Made by a program: the position numbers and the translations under genes
Notes under the pieces: model-generated
The model's input: the letters and a program-made list of their open reading frames with translations, nothing else
Database searches by the model: none
Told to the model about the DNA's origin: nothing
DNA from: Paenibacillus sp. FSL R5-0912
GTDB taxonomy: Bacteria > Bacillota > Bacilli > Paenibacillales > Paenibacillaceae
Direction: 5' to 3'
DNA length: 64,000 bases
Assembly (NCBI RefSeq): GCF_000758605.1
Contig: NZ_CP009282.1
Span: 2,046,001-2,110,000, forward strand
Part shown: piece by piece, positions 23,705-34,356 of the stretch
Layout: each line of letters opens with the position of its first letter
Numbering within the stretch: position 1 is the first letter of the stretch

Positions 23705-25960
23705 ATGGGGGCTCCAAATCCGGAGAGCGACAGAGACAAACCGAAAGAGAGAAGGATTAAAGTGGGAAAGAACAGTAAAAAGCCTAAGGTTGTACAAAAG
23801 GCTGAGACAGGCCAAACAGGTGATACCCAGACAACAAGTAAAGCGGCAGTTCAAAAACTAACTTTAAAGAACGTCCTGAATGGTTCAGTACGCCAGGTAA
23901 AGAGAGTTAACCCGCTGAGATCAGTTGGTGTTAAGCTTTTCCTGATATTCTTATCTTCAATTGTGATTGTTGTGCTGTTCCTGGGGATTCTGTCTTACAA
24001 CAAAGCCAAGAATACCATTAAGGATAATGTTTCCGAAGCCAACCGGCAGACGATTATCCAAACTTCTGAGAAGCTTGATATTACCTTGAAGCAGTATGAA
24101 AATTTGGCACTTCAGCTGTATTTCGATACGCAAATGCAATCGAATCTGAATGAGCTTGCAACTGCTGCGAGCAGTTATGATAAATTTGTGGCTACAGATG
24201 CCATCAGCAAGAAGCTCTCCAGCCAGACTACAACAGATTCTAATATCGTAGCGATCTCACTGATTCCTGAGGACCCTGCGATGACGATAATATCGAGCGG
24301 GAGCTCCGGTCTTACCATGGACGGCTTAAGAGATCAGGAATGGTACAAGACTGCTGTCAAAAATTCAACCTCGTATGAGCCTTACTATACCTCGGAAGCG
24401 AAGTCCGCACAGAACTACTGGTTCCCGACTTCCGTTAAAGGCGATGGCGGCAAGAATATCGCTATGGTCAGATCGCTCAAGAACCTGGGCTCGAATGCAG
24501 GTTATGTTGTATTGCTTGAGCTTAAGAGCACTTTGCTTGAAGAAGCCTTCGAGAGCGTGAAGCTTGGGGACGGTTCGCGGATTCAGCTGGTATCACCGGA
24601 AGGAATGGTAGTTGCTTCTTCCGTACCGGCAGAGGACGGCAAGGTGTCAGAGCTTAACTTTATTATGGAGAGCAAGAAGAACAGCGAGAGTCAGGAAGCC
24701 AAGGATGCGAGCGGCAAACATGTACTGGCTGTGTACAACCCGATGGAGAAGGCAGACTGGAAGCTCGCCGGAGTTGTTCCTACCGGCCAGCTGGTTGAAG
24801 CTGCCACTCCGATTCTGTTCACAACATTTATAGCGGCTGGAGCTGCAGCTCTGCTTGCCATTCTGGTTGGCTTCTGGATGGTACAGATGATTGCCAAGCC
24901 GCTGGCACGTCTGAAGGATCTTATGGTTCAGGGGGCCAAGGGTGACCTTAGCGTCCGTACAGAGTATGTCTCGAAGGATGAGATCGGAGATCTGTCCGCT
25001 TCTTTCAATCTGATGATGGGGCGGATCACCGAACTGGTTGCCCAGACAACGGAAACTGCGCGAGAGGTGCTTGAAACAGCCAATGATCTGGGCGACGCTT
25101 CCCGCAAGACTGCGATTTCTGCCAAGGAGATTGCTGCTGCTACAGAAGAGATTGCTGGCGGGGCCGGAAGTCTGGCACAGGAGGCGGAACGCGGCAATGA
25201 ACTGACGGATCTAATTGCTACGCAGATGCAAAGTGTGATTGCTGCTAATTCCGAGATGGATCAGGCCGCCCGCGGAGTAGGGGAAGCCAGCGGACACGGT
25301 GCCAGCCAGCTCGAAGCGCTGCTGGAACAGACGGGCCGCACCGGTGAGATGACAAGCGCACTGGTGGACCGGGTCAACAACCTGAAGGACACGGTATATT
25401 CCGTGATTAAGGTACTGGATGTAATGAAGAATATTACCCAGCAGACGAATATCCTGTCTCTAAATGCAACGATTGAAGCGGCAAGAGCGGGTGAAGCAGG
25501 CAGAGGGTTCATGGTGGTTGCCGGTGAAGTCCGGCAGCTCGCTGACCAATCCAAGCAGTCTATCGCCCTGGTTGCCGGCATTACAGACAAGATTATGGCT
25601 GAAATGGATGAGACAGTAGCAGTGCTGTCAGAAGTGGCCCCGCTGTTCAAGGAACAGATGAGTTCAGTCAAGAGTACCAGTGACATCTTCGTATCGGTGA
25701 AGGGACAAATGGAAGACTTCATTACCAGCCTCGAATCGGTCACCGGTGCCATCGACAGCCTGAATCATTCCCAAGGCGTGTTGTCCGATGCCATGAGCAA
25801 TGTAAGTGCGGTTGCGCAGCAGTCTTCGGCCACCTCTGAAGAAGTTGCTTCCCTCAGCAATGAGCAGCAGAATGTTAGTGATCAGCTCGTATCGCTGTCC
25901 GGTAAGCTGCAGAGTGCATCGACACAGCTGGAGAGCAAGCTGTCCCTGTTTAAGATCTAA
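23705..25960 (+). CDS. Methyl-accepting chemotaxis protein with cache-type sensor
   Basis: 751 residues from ATG 23705 (AGGTG before it; GTG 23696 would add three residues). A basic cytoplasmic head of about 70 residues precedes TM1 ([20 protein letters not shown]). An extracellular sensor of about 270 residues follows, then TM2 ([20 protein letters not shown]) near residue 370, HAMP ([19 protein letters not shown]) and the signalling domain. Its hairpin tip is [20 protein letters not shown]. It should signal to CheA/CheW. A close paralogue lies at 32185; the two flank the mannan-sugar genes, hinting at sugar sensing. Confidence 0.93.
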   Translation: MGAPNPESDRDKPKERRIKVGKNSKKPKVVQKAETGQTGDTQTTSKAAVQKLTLKNVLNGSVRQVKRVNPLRSVGVKLFLIFLSSIVIVVLFLGILSYNKAKNTIKDNVSEANRQTIIQTSEKLDITLKQYENLALQLYFDTQMQSNLNELATAASSYDKFVATDAISKKLSSQTTTDSNIVAISLIPEDPAMTIISSGSSGLTMDGLRDQEWYKTAVKNSTSYEPYYTSEAKSAQNYWFPTSVKGDGGKNIAMVRSLKNLGSNAGYVVLLELKSTLLEEAFESVKLGDGSRIQLVSPEGMVVASSVPAEDGKVSELNFIMESKKNSESQEAKDASGKHVLAVYNPMEKADWKLAGVVPTGQLVEAATPILFTTFIAAGAAALLAILVGFWMVQMIAKPLARLKDLMVQGAKGDLSVRTEYVSKDEIGDLSASFNLMMGRITELVAQTTETAREVLETANDLGDASRKTAISAKEIAAATEEIAGGAGSLAQEAERGNELTDLIATQMQSVIAANSEMDQAARGVGEASGHGASQLEALLEQTGRTGEMTSALVDRVNNLKDTVYSVIKVLDVMKNITQQTNILSLNATIEAARAGEAGRGFMVVAGEVRQLADQSKQSIALVAGITDKIMAEMDETVAVLSEVAPLFKEQMSSVKSTSDIFVSVKGQMEDFITSLESVTGAIDSLNHSQGVLSDAMSNVSAVAQQSSATSEEVASLSNEQQNVSDQLVSLSGKLQSASTQLESKLSLFKI

Positions 25961-26020
25961 GCATTCGGCAACGTACAATAACAAATTGAATCGTTCCGGG
26001 CATATATATGTTGCATTCCG

Positions 26021-26057
26021 CCGCTTCTTTCCATCCGGGAAGGAGCGGTTTCTTTAT
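26021..26057 (+). terminator. Terminator after the first chemoreceptor
   Basis: CCGCTTCTTTCC (26021-26032) pairs with GGGAAGGAGCGG (26037-26048) and is followed by TTTCTTT. Confidence 0.75.
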
Positions 26058-26186
26058 GCTTGTACATCGGTTTGCGACCCCGTATAATAATTTTGTTAGC
26101 TAAAAGTTATGATTTCCGAAAAAGTTAGCAACACTGAATAAAGACTCGTTATGTTAAACCGTGAATAGTATCTGGAGGTCTTATAT

Positions 26187-27251
26187 ATGGCTAAGAAAGT
26201 CACTATGCAAAAAATCGCCGACCATCTCGGCGTTTCCAAGTTTGTCGTGTCCAAATCCCTGTCCGGCAAAGGCGGTGTCAACGAAACTACCCGGGAGAGG
26301 GTCATTCAGGCGGCTTCGCAATTAGGTTACTTCACTCAAAAGAATGCCTATGTTCAAAGTATCAAACGCCCTCCGCAGCCTGTGGACAGTGACCGGAACA
26401 AACAGTCAGTCCTGGTGCTTATGCCTAATATCCGTTCGCAAACCCAGGATTCCCTATACTGGGGGAAGATTGTTGACGGCATTGCACTTGCGCTGGACCA
26501 GGAAGGTCTGGGCATGGTCATAGTCTCTGAGCACCGGACGGATAACTTCGTCAATATTCTCAACCCTAGCGGACTGCTCGGGCTGATTGGCGTGGGCCAG
26601 ATCTCGACCTCACTGCTGCTGGAGGTGCACCGTATCGGCCTGCCGATGGTGCTGATTGACCATGAAGATCCGCTTATTCCAAGTGATACGGTATTCGCCA
26701 ATAATACGGATTGCATGACCCGGCTCAGCAATCATCTGATGGGCACGGGACACACGGAGCTGCATTTTATCGGAAATATCCGCTATTCCCGCAGCTTCCG
26801 AGACCGCTGGATCGGCTTCCGCAGCGCCCTGGAAGAGAATGGAATGAGGACGCCTGCCGGTGATGATGAAATGCTGCAGCTGGAGGGAATGGATGATGGC
26901 ACTTTTGATGAGAGCTTTAAGCAATGGATGCACATACGCAAGAAAACCAAAAGTCTGCCAACCGCGCTAGTCTGTGCCAATGATTTCATTGCGCTCACCA
27001 TTAGTGATCTGCTCAAAGCAGAAGGTTTTGCGATCCCGGGTGATGTTTCGGTAACCGGCTTTGACAATATTGAGGACGCCACACGGGGGGTTCCCCCGCT
27101 CACTACTGTACATGTTCCAAAAGAGGCAATGGGCCGGGCGGCTGTAGAGAAGCTGCTGAACCGTATCCATAATCCTGCCGCACCGCTGGAGAAGATCCTG
27201 ATTGCTGCCGACATTGTCCACCGGGATTCGGTGGCTGGACCAAGAGTATAG
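26187..27251 (+). CDS. LacI-family transcriptional regulator
   Basis: 354 residues from ATG 26187 behind CTGGAGGT. The N-terminal LacI helix-turn-helix is VTMQKIADHLGVSKFVVSKS (residues 5-24), with the hinge helix ERVIQAASQLGYF. The remaining residues form a periplasmic-binding-like sensor with VLVLMPNIRSQTQD, FIGNIRYSRSFRDRW and the DNA-side segment FDNIEDATRGVPPLTTV. It likely represses sugar genes until a sugar binds. The nearest candidates are the mannosyl-glucose phosphorylase operon on the other strand and the hydrolase gene that follows. Confidence 0.92.
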   Translation: MAKKVTMQKIADHLGVSKFVVSKSLSGKGGVNETTRERVIQAASQLGYFTQKNAYVQSIKRPPQPVDSDRNKQSVLVLMPNIRSQTQDSLYWGKIVDGIALALDQEGLGMVIVSEHRTDNFVNILNPSGLLGLIGVGQISTSLLLEVHRIGLPMVLIDHEDPLIPSDTVFANNTDCMTRLSNHLMGTGHTELHFIGNIRYSRSFRDRWIGFRSALEENGMRTPAGDDEMLQLEGMDDGTFDESFKQWMHIRKKTKSLPTALVCANDFIALTISDLLKAEGFAIPGDVSVTGFDNIEDATRGVPPLTTVHVPKEAMGRAAVEKLLNRIHNPAAPLEKILIAADIVHRDSVAGPRV

Positions 27252-27489
27252 TTGGAATTATCAGTGCGTCTGAGCCGCTGTCCGTTATCCGCGCGTTAAC
27301 TGCTGCTCTGAACACGCCGTTTCCGTTACACTCGATTCGCTACCCGTAGAATGGAGACGCATAAGTAAGCAGCGAAGGTATAATTGTTGTACTAAAATAG
27401 GAAATGTCCCGGTTATAGTTTCTCTTTTTGGTCTGAGCACACGCCTATATAATTTGGACATCAGTTAAGAGAAGGGTGTGACGTTACAC

Positions 27490-28440
27490 ATGGCCGCGAT
27501 TCCGCAGAACGAGCAGGCTCTGCACCGGTTCATTTCAATAATCTGTTCACCGCTGTCCATCGTTCAATATGTTCTTACGAAACGTGATGCTCTAACCTAC
27601 AAGCCCCCTGGAGAAATGATTCCTGTGCGGGATGTCTGCCTTCATGCCCAAGTTATGGGGAAGGGAGACCACACCGTAATTCTGGAAGCGGGTATGGGGG
27701 GATCATCCCTGGACTGGTCCATGGTGCAGCCGGAGCTGTCGCAGTATGCCAAGGTAGTCTCATATGACCGGGCAGGCCTGGGGTGGAGCGGGAGCGGCAG
27801 CCAGCCGGAAAGTGCAACCTGCAGGAAATACGTCCGCGAGCTCAGGGAACTGCTGAAGGCAATGGACTGCAAGCCTCCCTATATTTTGGTGGGCCACTCC
27901 TATGGAGGTATGATTGTGAGATGTTTTGCGGGGGAATATCCGGATGAAGTGGAAGGGCTCCTGCTGGTTGATGCTGTACATGAGAGCCGTTATCTTACGG
28001 ATGAAATGAGCAACCGCCGAAAACAGCAGCGGGAGGCGAACAGACGGCAATATAAGCTAGGTTATCTGTTCGCGCCTGCGGGGATTCCCCGTTTGCTAAG
28101 AAGGCCTGTAGGAGGGCGGAGACTCCCGGCAGCTATCCAAAAAAACGCCTCAAGTCTGGGATACCGTAAGAGTGCTTACCGGGCCGCATATGCGGAACTG
28201 CTCTGCGCGGAAGAGAGTGCCCTGCAGCTGAAGGCGGCAGAGCCGCTAAGCAGCAAGCTGCCCATTACAGTGCTTAGCGCGGGCAGTCCGGATGAAGAAT
28301 GGAAGCTAGGCCAGCAGCGCTTAGCCAGGTTGACCCCAAATGTACAGCATATTACCGAAGAAGATCCCCGGCATTCCATCCCCATACACAGACCGGAGAC
28401 TGTCGTTAAATACGTCACCGAATTATTGAATACCTTATAG
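27490..28440 (+). CDS. Alpha/beta hydrolase
   Basis: About 316 residues from ATG 27490 (AGAAGGG precedes; GTG 27478 is possible). The fold is clear: HTVILEAGMGGSSLDWS (oxyanion strand), VSYDRAGLGWSG, and nucleophile elbow VGHSYGGMIVRC (Ser about residue 136). A late acidic residue (SAGSPDEEW) and DPRHSIPIHRPE with the catalytic His are also present. Similar proteins are esterases or haloalkane-dehalogenase-like hydrolases; substrate unknown. A TATAAT at 27448-27453 is a possible -10. Its stop leads to a terminator shared with the convergent GH130 gene. Confidence 0.85.
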   Translation: MAAIPQNEQALHRFISIICSPLSIVQYVLTKRDALTYKPPGEMIPVRDVCLHAQVMGKGDHTVILEAGMGGSSLDWSMVQPELSQYAKVVSYDRAGLGWSGSGSQPESATCRKYVRELRELLKAMDCKPPYILVGHSYGGMIVRCFAGEYPDEVEGLLLVDAVHESRYLTDEMSNRRKQQREANRRQYKLGYLFAPAGIPRLLRRPVGGRRLPAAIQKNASSLGYRKSAYRAAYAELLCAEESALQLKAAEPLSSKLPITVLSAGSPDEEWKLGQQRLARLTPNVQHITEEDPRHSIPIHRPETVVKYVTELLNTL

Positions 28441-28458
28441 CCAGCGGATCAAACGAAT

Positions 28459-28502
28459 AAAAGGCAGTACCGGCAGATCATTCTGCAGGTACTGCCTTTT
28501 TA
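28459..28502. terminator. Bidirectional terminator between hydrolase and GH130
   Basis: AAAAGGCAGTACC (28459-28471) and GGTACTGCCTTTT (28488-28500) form a 13-bp stem, with an inner GCAGA/TCTGC pairing. A-run and T-run flank it, so it can stop transcripts from both sides. Confidence 0.85.
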
Positions 28503-28539
28503 CTGGTAGAGACACTTCATGAGCTCTTCCTTCAGACGG

Positions 28540-28575
28540 AATTACAGCTGCAATTACAGCTGCAATTACAGCTGG
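28540..28575. repeat. Three tandem copies of a 12-bp unit at the GH130 3' end
   Basis: AATTACAGCTGC is repeated at 28540 and 28552, then with one change at 28564-28575. The third copy contains the last codons and stop of the GH130 gene on the minus strand, so the Gln-Leu-stop end of the gene is echoed twice past the real stop. Confidence 0.85.
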
Positions 28576-29738
28576 AGATTCCGGTCAATCAGGGCAATGC
28601 GCTGCTGGACACAGGCATAAGTGCGGAGCGGATCTTCAGGAGTATTCAGCACATAATCAAGCATTTGCTCTACTGAAGTGGTAGCTACATGAATCCGGGT
28701 GTCGGAGGAAGCGTAGTAGATGTAGATGTCTCCGTTGTCCCGGGCGATTACGCCGTTGCAGAATACAACGTTGGATACATCGCCGATGCGTTCTTCACCG
28801 TCCGGAGCGATAAAATGTCCGCCGGGAGCATGGGTAACCTTGTTCGGCTCATTCAGATCGGACAGGAATGCGTACAGTACATAACGCAGTCCGGCAGCAG
28901 TGTTGCGGACAACATGGGCGATGTGCAGCCAGCCTTGAGGGGTTTTGACCGGTGCCGGGCCCTGGCCGTTTTTCACTTCCTTGATCGTATGATAATAACG
29001 CTGATCCATAATGGATTCGCTGGTAATTACAGCATTCTCAATAGTATCGGACAATCCCCAGCCGATGCCGCCGCCGGAGCCTGCATCAATGAACCCGTCC
29101 TGCGGGCGGGTGTAGAAAGCATATTTGCCGTCTACGAATTCAGGATGCAGCACTACATTACGCTGCTGGGCAGAGCCGGTCTTGAGGTCAGCCAGACGTT
29201 CCCAGGTCTTCAGGTCCTTAGTGCGGGTGATCCCGCACTGGGCGACTGCGCTGGACAGATCACCGTGCGGGGCAGCGGGATCTTTACGCTCAGTGCAGAA
29301 CAGGCCGTAGATCCAGCCGTCGGCATGTTTCACCAGACGAATATCGTAGACGTTGATATCCGGATCTTCAGTTTCCGGCAGGACAACCGGATGATCCCAG
29401 AAGCGGAAGCCGTCTACACCGCTGTCGCTCTCGGCCACAGCGAAGAAGGATTTGCGGTCATTCCCCTCGACACGGGCCACAATGTAGAACTTGCCGTCCA
29501 GCTCAATAGCCCCCGGATTAAAGATGCCGTTCACGCCGATCCGTTCAGCGAAATAAGGATTGGTTGCCGGGTTAAAGTCATAACGCCAGATCAGCGGCGC
29601 ATGCTCTGCAGTGAGCAGCGGGTACCGATAACGGTCATAGGTACCGTTGCCAAAGGGAACCTTCTCATTTTTGCGGGCAATCAGTGATTCATACCGTTCT
29701 GTTAACTGCGCCTTGCGTTCTCTGAATAATGTGCTCAT
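28566..29738 (-). CDS. 4-O-beta-D-mannosyl-D-glucose phosphorylase (GH130_1)
   Basis: 390 residues from ATG 29738 after AAAGGAG. It closely follows the known Bacteroides enzyme: [77 protein letters not shown] and [11 protein letters not shown]. The general-acid Asp lies in the [12 protein letters not shown] region. It phosphorolyses mannosyl-glucose to mannose 1-phosphate and glucose. The upstream gene is a 2-epimerase that makes its substrate from mannobiose; stop and start share one base (TAATG). Cytoplasmic. Confidence 0.92.
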   Translation of the reverse strand: MSTLFRERKAQLTERYESLIARKNEKVPFGNGTYDRYRYPLLTAEHAPLIWRYDFNPATNPYFAERIGVNGIFNPGAIELDGKFYIVARVEGNDRKSFFAVAESDSGVDGFRFWDHPVVLPETEDPDINVYDIRLVKHADGWIYGLFCTERKDPAAPHGDLSSAVAQCGITRTKDLKTWERLADLKTGSAQQRNVVLHPEFVDGKYAFYTRPQDGFIDAGSGGGIGWGLSDTIENAVITSESIMDQRYYHTIKEVKNGQGPAPVKTPQGWLHIAHVVRNTAAGLRYVLYAFLSDLNEPNKVTHAPGGHFIAPDGEERIGDVSNVVFCNGVIARDNGDIYIYYASSDTRIHVATTSVEQMLDYVLNTPEDPLRTYACVQQRIALIDRNLQL

Positions 29739-30952
29739 TATTTAGTCTCCTTTGAGGTTGTTGTCAATCTTCCGATCATTTCAAAGCAGGCTCTGCTGTT
29801 ATGATAAGGGCATTTCCAGGCACTGACCTTGGCTGCATGCTCCAGCGGCTGCAGGGATTCATCAACGGCCCAGAACCACTCGCCTAATGTATGATCGACC
29901 ATGTAGCTGTTAGTGAACGTCCAAGCTGCCTCGGCAGCCTCGCGGAAGCGTGGATCTCCGGATAGCTGGTAGGCATTATAGAAGCCCACGATTGCTTCCG
30001 CCTGCGGCCACCAGTCTTTATTCTTATCCAGCAGCCCATTATGATCGGCTTCATTCCAGATTCCGCCGTCAGTGTCAATGCCTTCAGCCAATGTAGCTTC
30101 GGCCATGGACAATGCAACTGCCAGCACCCGGTGCAGCAGCTCTTCATCCCCAAGCACTTCAGCCGCTTCAACCAGCAGCCAGCTGCCTTCGATATCGTGG
30201 CCGTAGGAGATATGGTCGGACTTGATATTCCACTCTTCATCCAGGAACAGATGGAAATGCTTGCCTTCAGCATCAATGATGTGGAGGAGCATAACCTCAA
30301 TCAGCTCAGCCAGCCGGACCCGCAGCTCCTCGGATTTCCACACGCGGTACAGGCCGGTGTAGCCTTCAAGCACATGCAGATGGGTGTTCATCGACTTCTT
30401 CTCATTCATGTCCTTGCTGCTGAGGCTTAAATTCTCAGTCATCTGCCACTGCTCAGAAAGGGCTTCGATATAACCTTTATTAAGCGGATCATATCCGTGT
30501 TGCTCGACTAGACGGAACAGTGCCACAGCCTGATCAAGCGCATCCTGGCGTCCGGTGGCATGATGGAACTCGGCCAGGGCATAGATGGCGAAAGCCTGGC
30601 CGTAGATCTGTTTTTTGCGTTCGGAAGGGGCTCCCAGCGCATCAACCATCCAGTAATAGCCGCCGTACTCGGTGTCAGTGAAATATTGAAGCAAATAGGC
30701 GTAGGCCCGTTCAGTCATAGTCAGATATTCAGCGTCACCATACATGCGGTAAGCGCTCGCAAACGTCCACAGAATCCGTGCGTTCAGTACCAGGCTTTTT
30801 CCGGCCTCCGGATTGGTATTCATCTGGTTGTCAATTTCACCTACAAATCCGCCATGCTGTTCATCCAGGGTATGCTTCATCCAGAAGCTGAGGATATTGT
30901 CTTTCAGCTCTGCTTCCATTTCATTCCGCCAAATCAGGGGCGATTTCGTCAT
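29738..30952 (-). CDS. Cellobiose 2-epimerase (AGE superfamily)
   Basis: 404 residues from ATG 30952 (TTTAGGAG precedes; GTG 30964 is too close to it). It is an (alpha/alpha)6-barrel AGE-type protein: [37 protein letters not shown] with one catalytic His, [20 protein letters not shown] with another, and [13 protein letters not shown] at the end. These match cellobiose 2-epimerases. The enzyme interconverts beta-1,4-linked glucose and mannose at the reducing end, turning mannobiose into mannosyl-glucose for the neighbouring phosphorylase. Confidence 0.92.
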   Translation of the reverse strand: MTKSPLIWRNEMEAELKDNILSFWMKHTLDEQHGGFVGEIDNQMNTNPEAGKSLVLNARILWTFASAYRMYGDAEYLTMTERAYAYLLQYFTDTEYGGYYWMVDALGAPSERKKQIYGQAFAIYALAEFHHATGRQDALDQAVALFRLVEQHGYDPLNKGYIEALSEQWQMTENLSLSSKDMNEKKSMNTHLHVLEGYTGLYRVWKSEELRVRLAELIEVMLLHIIDAEGKHFHLFLDEEWNIKSDHISYGHDIEGSWLLVEAAEVLGDEELLHRVLAVALSMAEATLAEGIDTDGGIWNEADHNGLLDKNKDWWPQAEAIVGFYNAYQLSGDPRFREAAEAAWTFTNSYMVDHTLGEWFWAVDESLQPLEHAAKVSAWKCPYHNSRACFEMIGRLTTTSKETK

Positions 30953-30997
30953 GTGGTTGTTCACTCCTAAACAGTAATGGTAGATATTGAAATCCGG

Positions 30998-31662
30998 CTA
31001 CAGGGTAGACAAGGATTTCGTCTTGGAACCGTAATACGCTTCGATAATGCCGGCCGCCGGTTTGCCGTACATGCAGTAATCATCGTTGCCCGCAGCTTCG
31101 TCCAGCGGATAGAGCTGTGCCGGCCAATCCCACAGCATGAAGGCCCATACCCAGTCCCGCTTCCCGCAGGCGCCGAACATGGCAAGGTAGAACCGGCTTT
31201 GCTCTTCAAGATCCGGGCCGCCCTCGAGATTCCAGTCATTCGGGATGGCGGCACTGCCGGTCCGGCTGGACCAGCTCACAGCCGATACAGAACATCTAGA
31301 AGCCGCTCTCTTCGGCAAGTACAGCATAATGAAGGATAAAGGCTGTATAGGAACGGAACCACTCTGACCATTTCGGCTCACAGGGAACATCCTTGTCGAA
31401 GAAGTTGATATGAGCCCGCCATGTGCCGTCTGCCGTCTGCACAATTCACAATGGGCTTCAGGCAAACCTTCAGTTCAAGTGATTTTGCCTGGCGGATGGC
31501 CCAGCGTACCTCTTCATCACTGACCGTAGGTTCCGACCAATAAGGGATTTCTGTAGATTGCGGGGTAGCTTGAAGTGCGCTGAATGCGATGGCGGTCCAA
31601 TTCGCACCGGTAAACCTCTTCATCAGCTCCATGGAAGACTCCGCTGCATCATTGGCCCAGGA
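30998..31662 (-). pseudogene. Broken GH113-type beta-mannanase gene
   Basis: Minus-strand fragments match the order of a GH113 endo-mannanase. The readable start region has FTGANWTAIAFSALQATPQS, then VKVCLKPIVNC-type text. A 7-bp tandem duplication (GCCGTCT twice, 31425-31438) shifts the frame; past it the next frame continues GTWRAHINFFDKDVP and RSYTAFILHYAV. Then an in-frame TAG follows GF, and a jump joins FCIGCELVQ directly to SRTGSAAIPNDW, losing roughly 100 residues. The 5' end is also cut near 31662. The C-terminal segment (CGKRDWVWAFMLWDWPAQLY) is intact. It must be inactive. It lay ahead of the epimerase in the same operon. Confidence 0.85.
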
Positions 31663-31695
31663 AAAATAATAATTTATTTGTATTTTGTTATTATG

Positions 31696-31721
31696 TTATT
31701 GTTATTTAATGATAACAATAA
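31696..31721. promoter_or_regulatory. AT-rich perfect palindrome, possible operator
   Basis: TTATTGTTAT (31696-31705) and ATAACAATAA (31712-31721) are separated by six bases. The site lies upstream of the decayed GH113 gene on the minus strand in a very AT-rich stretch (31660-31740). It could be an operator for the mannan operon, now partly orphaned. Confidence 0.4.
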
Positions 31722-31801
31722 TACAATTAAGTTATAACGCTTTTTATGAATGTTTTCAAGAGGGAATTGCGTGGGAAGCCTGAGACGAGCCGTCGAGAGT
31801 C

Positions 31802-32044
31802 AAATACCGCTCCAAGAACTTCGTACTTACGCCGGAAGAATGGTATGAGGAGAGCGGTTTCGTGAACAATGTGCTCTTCCCGTGCGCGACCTTGAATGAT
31901 GCCGAAACGGGCCGCATTGCAATCTACTACTGGGCGGCTGACACTTATGTAGGTGTTGCATATACGACAGTGCAGGAAATCATCAACTACATGATCGACA
32001 CCCATGAAGAGGTTGGCAATGATGCGGATTTGGGTAAAATCTAG
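31802..32044 (+). pseudogene. C-terminal remnant of a GH130 mannooligosaccharide phosphorylase
   Basis: An open stretch of about 80 residues reads KYRSKNFVLTPEEWYEESGF, NVLFPCATLNDAETGRIAIY and YWAADTYVGVAYTTVQEII: the last blade and tail of GH130_2-type enzymes. There is no usable start codon or ribosome site and the first three quarters of the protein are missing. It lies on the strand opposite to the phosphorylase operon, next to the truncated GH113 gene, so one rearrangement may have destroyed both. Confidence 0.8.
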
Positions 32045-32184
32045 ATCGAATCTAGGCCGAATAAGGCAGCATTCATCTCATACAACAAAATCACAGCGAT
32101 AAAGGATCTGATGGTATATTATTAATACTGGCCTTGTGCGGAAATCATTCCCTACAAGAATACAGCAGATCCGGCGGTGATTTT

Positions 32185-34248
32185 TTGAGCAAGTCAACAG
32201 TTCGCGGTAAAAGTATTCTAACTCGGCTGCATCCCTCCAAGTCGCTGGGGGTGCGGCTCTTTCTCGTGTTTTTCGTTGCGACGATGGGAATTGTTCTGTC
32301 TTTGGGCTATACATCCTACTCTGTTGCCAAACAAACTATCGAGAACAATGCACTGTCCGCGAATCAGCAGACAGTCGAGCAAACGGCAGAGAAGCTTGAT
32401 GTGACTCTGCTGCGTTTTGAAGATAATCTGGGACAGCTGTTCTACAACAAGGATATTCAGCAGGCAGTCTCAGAAGAAAGTACTGCTGCCGCAGGCGGGG
32501 GTATGGAACATGCCGCTGTGATCAGTGGCGAGTTGAACCATTGGCTCACTGCAGTTACTAATGTGCAAGCGGTTTATTTGATTCCTCTAAATGAAGCTCT
32601 GCCTGCCGCGTCAGCGGGGGCTGTGGACAATGAATTCCTGGCGGGTGTCCGCAAAGCTTCGTGGTACAAGCAGCTGCAGGATAAGCCGCAGGGCTTGTGG
32701 ATTACCGAGGCACTGAAGCAAGGGGAAGCAGAAGGCGTGGTCCATTTCGCCAAATCCGTAGCGGGGGAAGCCGGAAGCTCAGGATACATAGCTGTCTGTG
32801 ACATCAAGACTACGGAGTTGGCCAGCCAGCTCAGCAAAGTCGATCTGGGGATGGACTCTTATATCCAGCTGCTGACTACCAAAGATGAGATGATTGCCTC
32901 TTCCCAGCATGAGGAGACAGACACGTATCTTCGCTTGGGCGGCACCCTGTTCAAGGGACTCAGCGAGAGCACAGGGTCCCTGCCGACCAAAGATGAGAAG
33001 GGCAAATCCATTCTTGCCGTGTATGGTACGCTGCAGAGCTCGGGCTGGAGACTGCTGGGCGTTGTCCCTTCCGAGAATCTGATTAAGGATGCGGGACGTA
33101 TACTTAACACCACCTACATAGCAGTGGCTGCCGCTGCACTCATCGCCATTCTCATTGGCTTCTGGATGGTACGGATGGTCTCGCGGCCGCTGTCGCACCT
33201 GCGGGACCTGATGTTCCAAGGGGCAGAAGGTGACCTGCGTGTGCGTACAAAGGTAGTCTCGAATGATGAAATCGGCCAGCTGTCAGGCTCCTTCAACATG
33301 ATGATGGAACGGATCACAGAGCTGGTCGTGCACACCAATGAAACTGCACGTGAAGTGCTGGAGACAGCAGATGCCCTGGGCAATGCATCCCGCGAGACCG
33401 CTGTAGCCGCACAGGATATTGCCGCAGCAACTGAACAGATTGCCGGCGGTGCAGGGAATCTGGCGCTGGAAGCAGACCGCGGAAATGAGATGACCGCCCA
33501 GATCTCCGAGCGGATGGATGCGGTGATTGCTGCGGCCCAGGAGATTGGCGGGACCGCACATAGCGTGGAGGCGTCCAGCAGAGAGGGTGTCGTCAAACTG
33601 CAGGAGCTGTTGGGCAGAACGCAAGAGACCGGCGATAGGACAGGGAAGCTCGTGATTAAGGTCAATGAACTCAAGGATACCACCTCGTCAGTCATCCGGG
33701 TGCTTGAGGTCATGCAGAACATTACCCAGCAGACCAATATTTTATCCCTTAATGCTACTATTGAAGCAGCCCGGGCAGGCGAAGCGGGCAAAGGCTTCAC
33801 CGTGGTCGCTGATGAAATCCGTCAGCTGGCTGAACAGTCCAAGCGTTCCATTGCAGTAGTGGCTGAGATCACCGACAGAATTATGAATGACATGCATGAG
33901 ACTGTAGCCGCATTATCCGAGGTGGCACCTTTGTTTGGAGAACAGATGACCTATGTACAGAACACCAGCGAGATCTTCATCAGCGTGCAGGGTCAAATGA
34001 ATCATCTGATCACCCGGCTGGATTCCGTGTCATCGTCGATAGACGGGTTGAACCACTCGCAGAGAGTGCTGTCCGAGACGATTGGCAATGTCAGCTCGTT
34101 TGCGGAAGAATCCTCTGCCACCTCCGAGGAGGTGGCATCCCTCACCGGCGAGCAGGAGAGCGTAAGCGAATATTTGGTCAATCTCTCCGCCAAACTGGAG
34201 AATGCCTCATCCAAGCTTAAAGAACGATTGTCTAAATTTAGCGTGTAA
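32185..34248 (+). CDS. Methyl-accepting chemotaxis protein, paralogue of the 23.7-kb copy
   Basis: 687 residues from TTG 32185 after GGCGGTGA; the frame is open back to 32134 without a good start. TM1 is [20 protein letters not shown], an extracellular sensor of about 260 residues follows, then TM2 ([20 protein letters not shown]), HAMP ([19 protein letters not shown]) and a signalling domain with [20 protein letters not shown]. The cytoplasmic half is very like the copy at 23705, while the sensor differs clearly, so the two probably see different ligands. The long basic N-terminal head of the first copy is reduced here. Confidence 0.92.
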   Translation: MSKSTVRGKSILTRLHPSKSLGVRLFLVFFVATMGIVLSLGYTSYSVAKQTIENNALSANQQTVEQTAEKLDVTLLRFEDNLGQLFYNKDIQQAVSEESTAAAGGGMEHAAVISGELNHWLTAVTNVQAVYLIPLNEALPAASAGAVDNEFLAGVRKASWYKQLQDKPQGLWITEALKQGEAEGVVHFAKSVAGEAGSSGYIAVCDIKTTELASQLSKVDLGMDSYIQLLTTKDEMIASSQHEETDTYLRLGGTLFKGLSESTGSLPTKDEKGKSILAVYGTLQSSGWRLLGVVPSENLIKDAGRILNTTYIAVAAAALIAILIGFWMVRMVSRPLSHLRDLMFQGAEGDLRVRTKVVSNDEIGQLSGSFNMMMERITELVVHTNETAREVLETADALGNASRETAVAAQDIAAATEQIAGGAGNLALEADRGNEMTAQISERMDAVIAAAQEIGGTAHSVEASSREGVVKLQELLGRTQETGDRTGKLVIKVNELKDTTSSVIRVLEVMQNITQQTNILSLNATIEAARAGEAGKGFTVVADEIRQLAEQSKRSIAVVAEITDRIMNDMHETVAALSEVAPLFGEQMTYVQNTSEIFISVQGQMNHLITRLDSVSSSIDGLNHSQRVLSETIGNVSSFAEESSATSEEVASLTGEQESVSEYLVNLSAKLENASSKLKERLSKFSV

Positions 34249-34260
34249 GCTGTGAGTGTT

Positions 34261-34293
34261 AACCGCTTTTCCTTCTGGGGAAGCGGTTTTTTT
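34261..34293 (+). terminator. Terminator after the second chemoreceptor
   Basis: AACCGCTT and AAGCGGTT pair around a TTCCTTCTGGGG loop, followed by seven T (to 34293). Confidence 0.85.
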
Positions 34294-34356
34294 GCGGGTT
34301 GGGGTGGGCATAATAGAACCCATAGTTCAGCAGCCCACTTGATGGAGGAATAACAC

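Noticed and set aside
28689..29687. A 332-codon plus-strand ORF
   Set aside because: It lies wholly antisense to the GH130 phosphorylase, whose family motifs are clear; the plus frame shows no domain or ribosome site.
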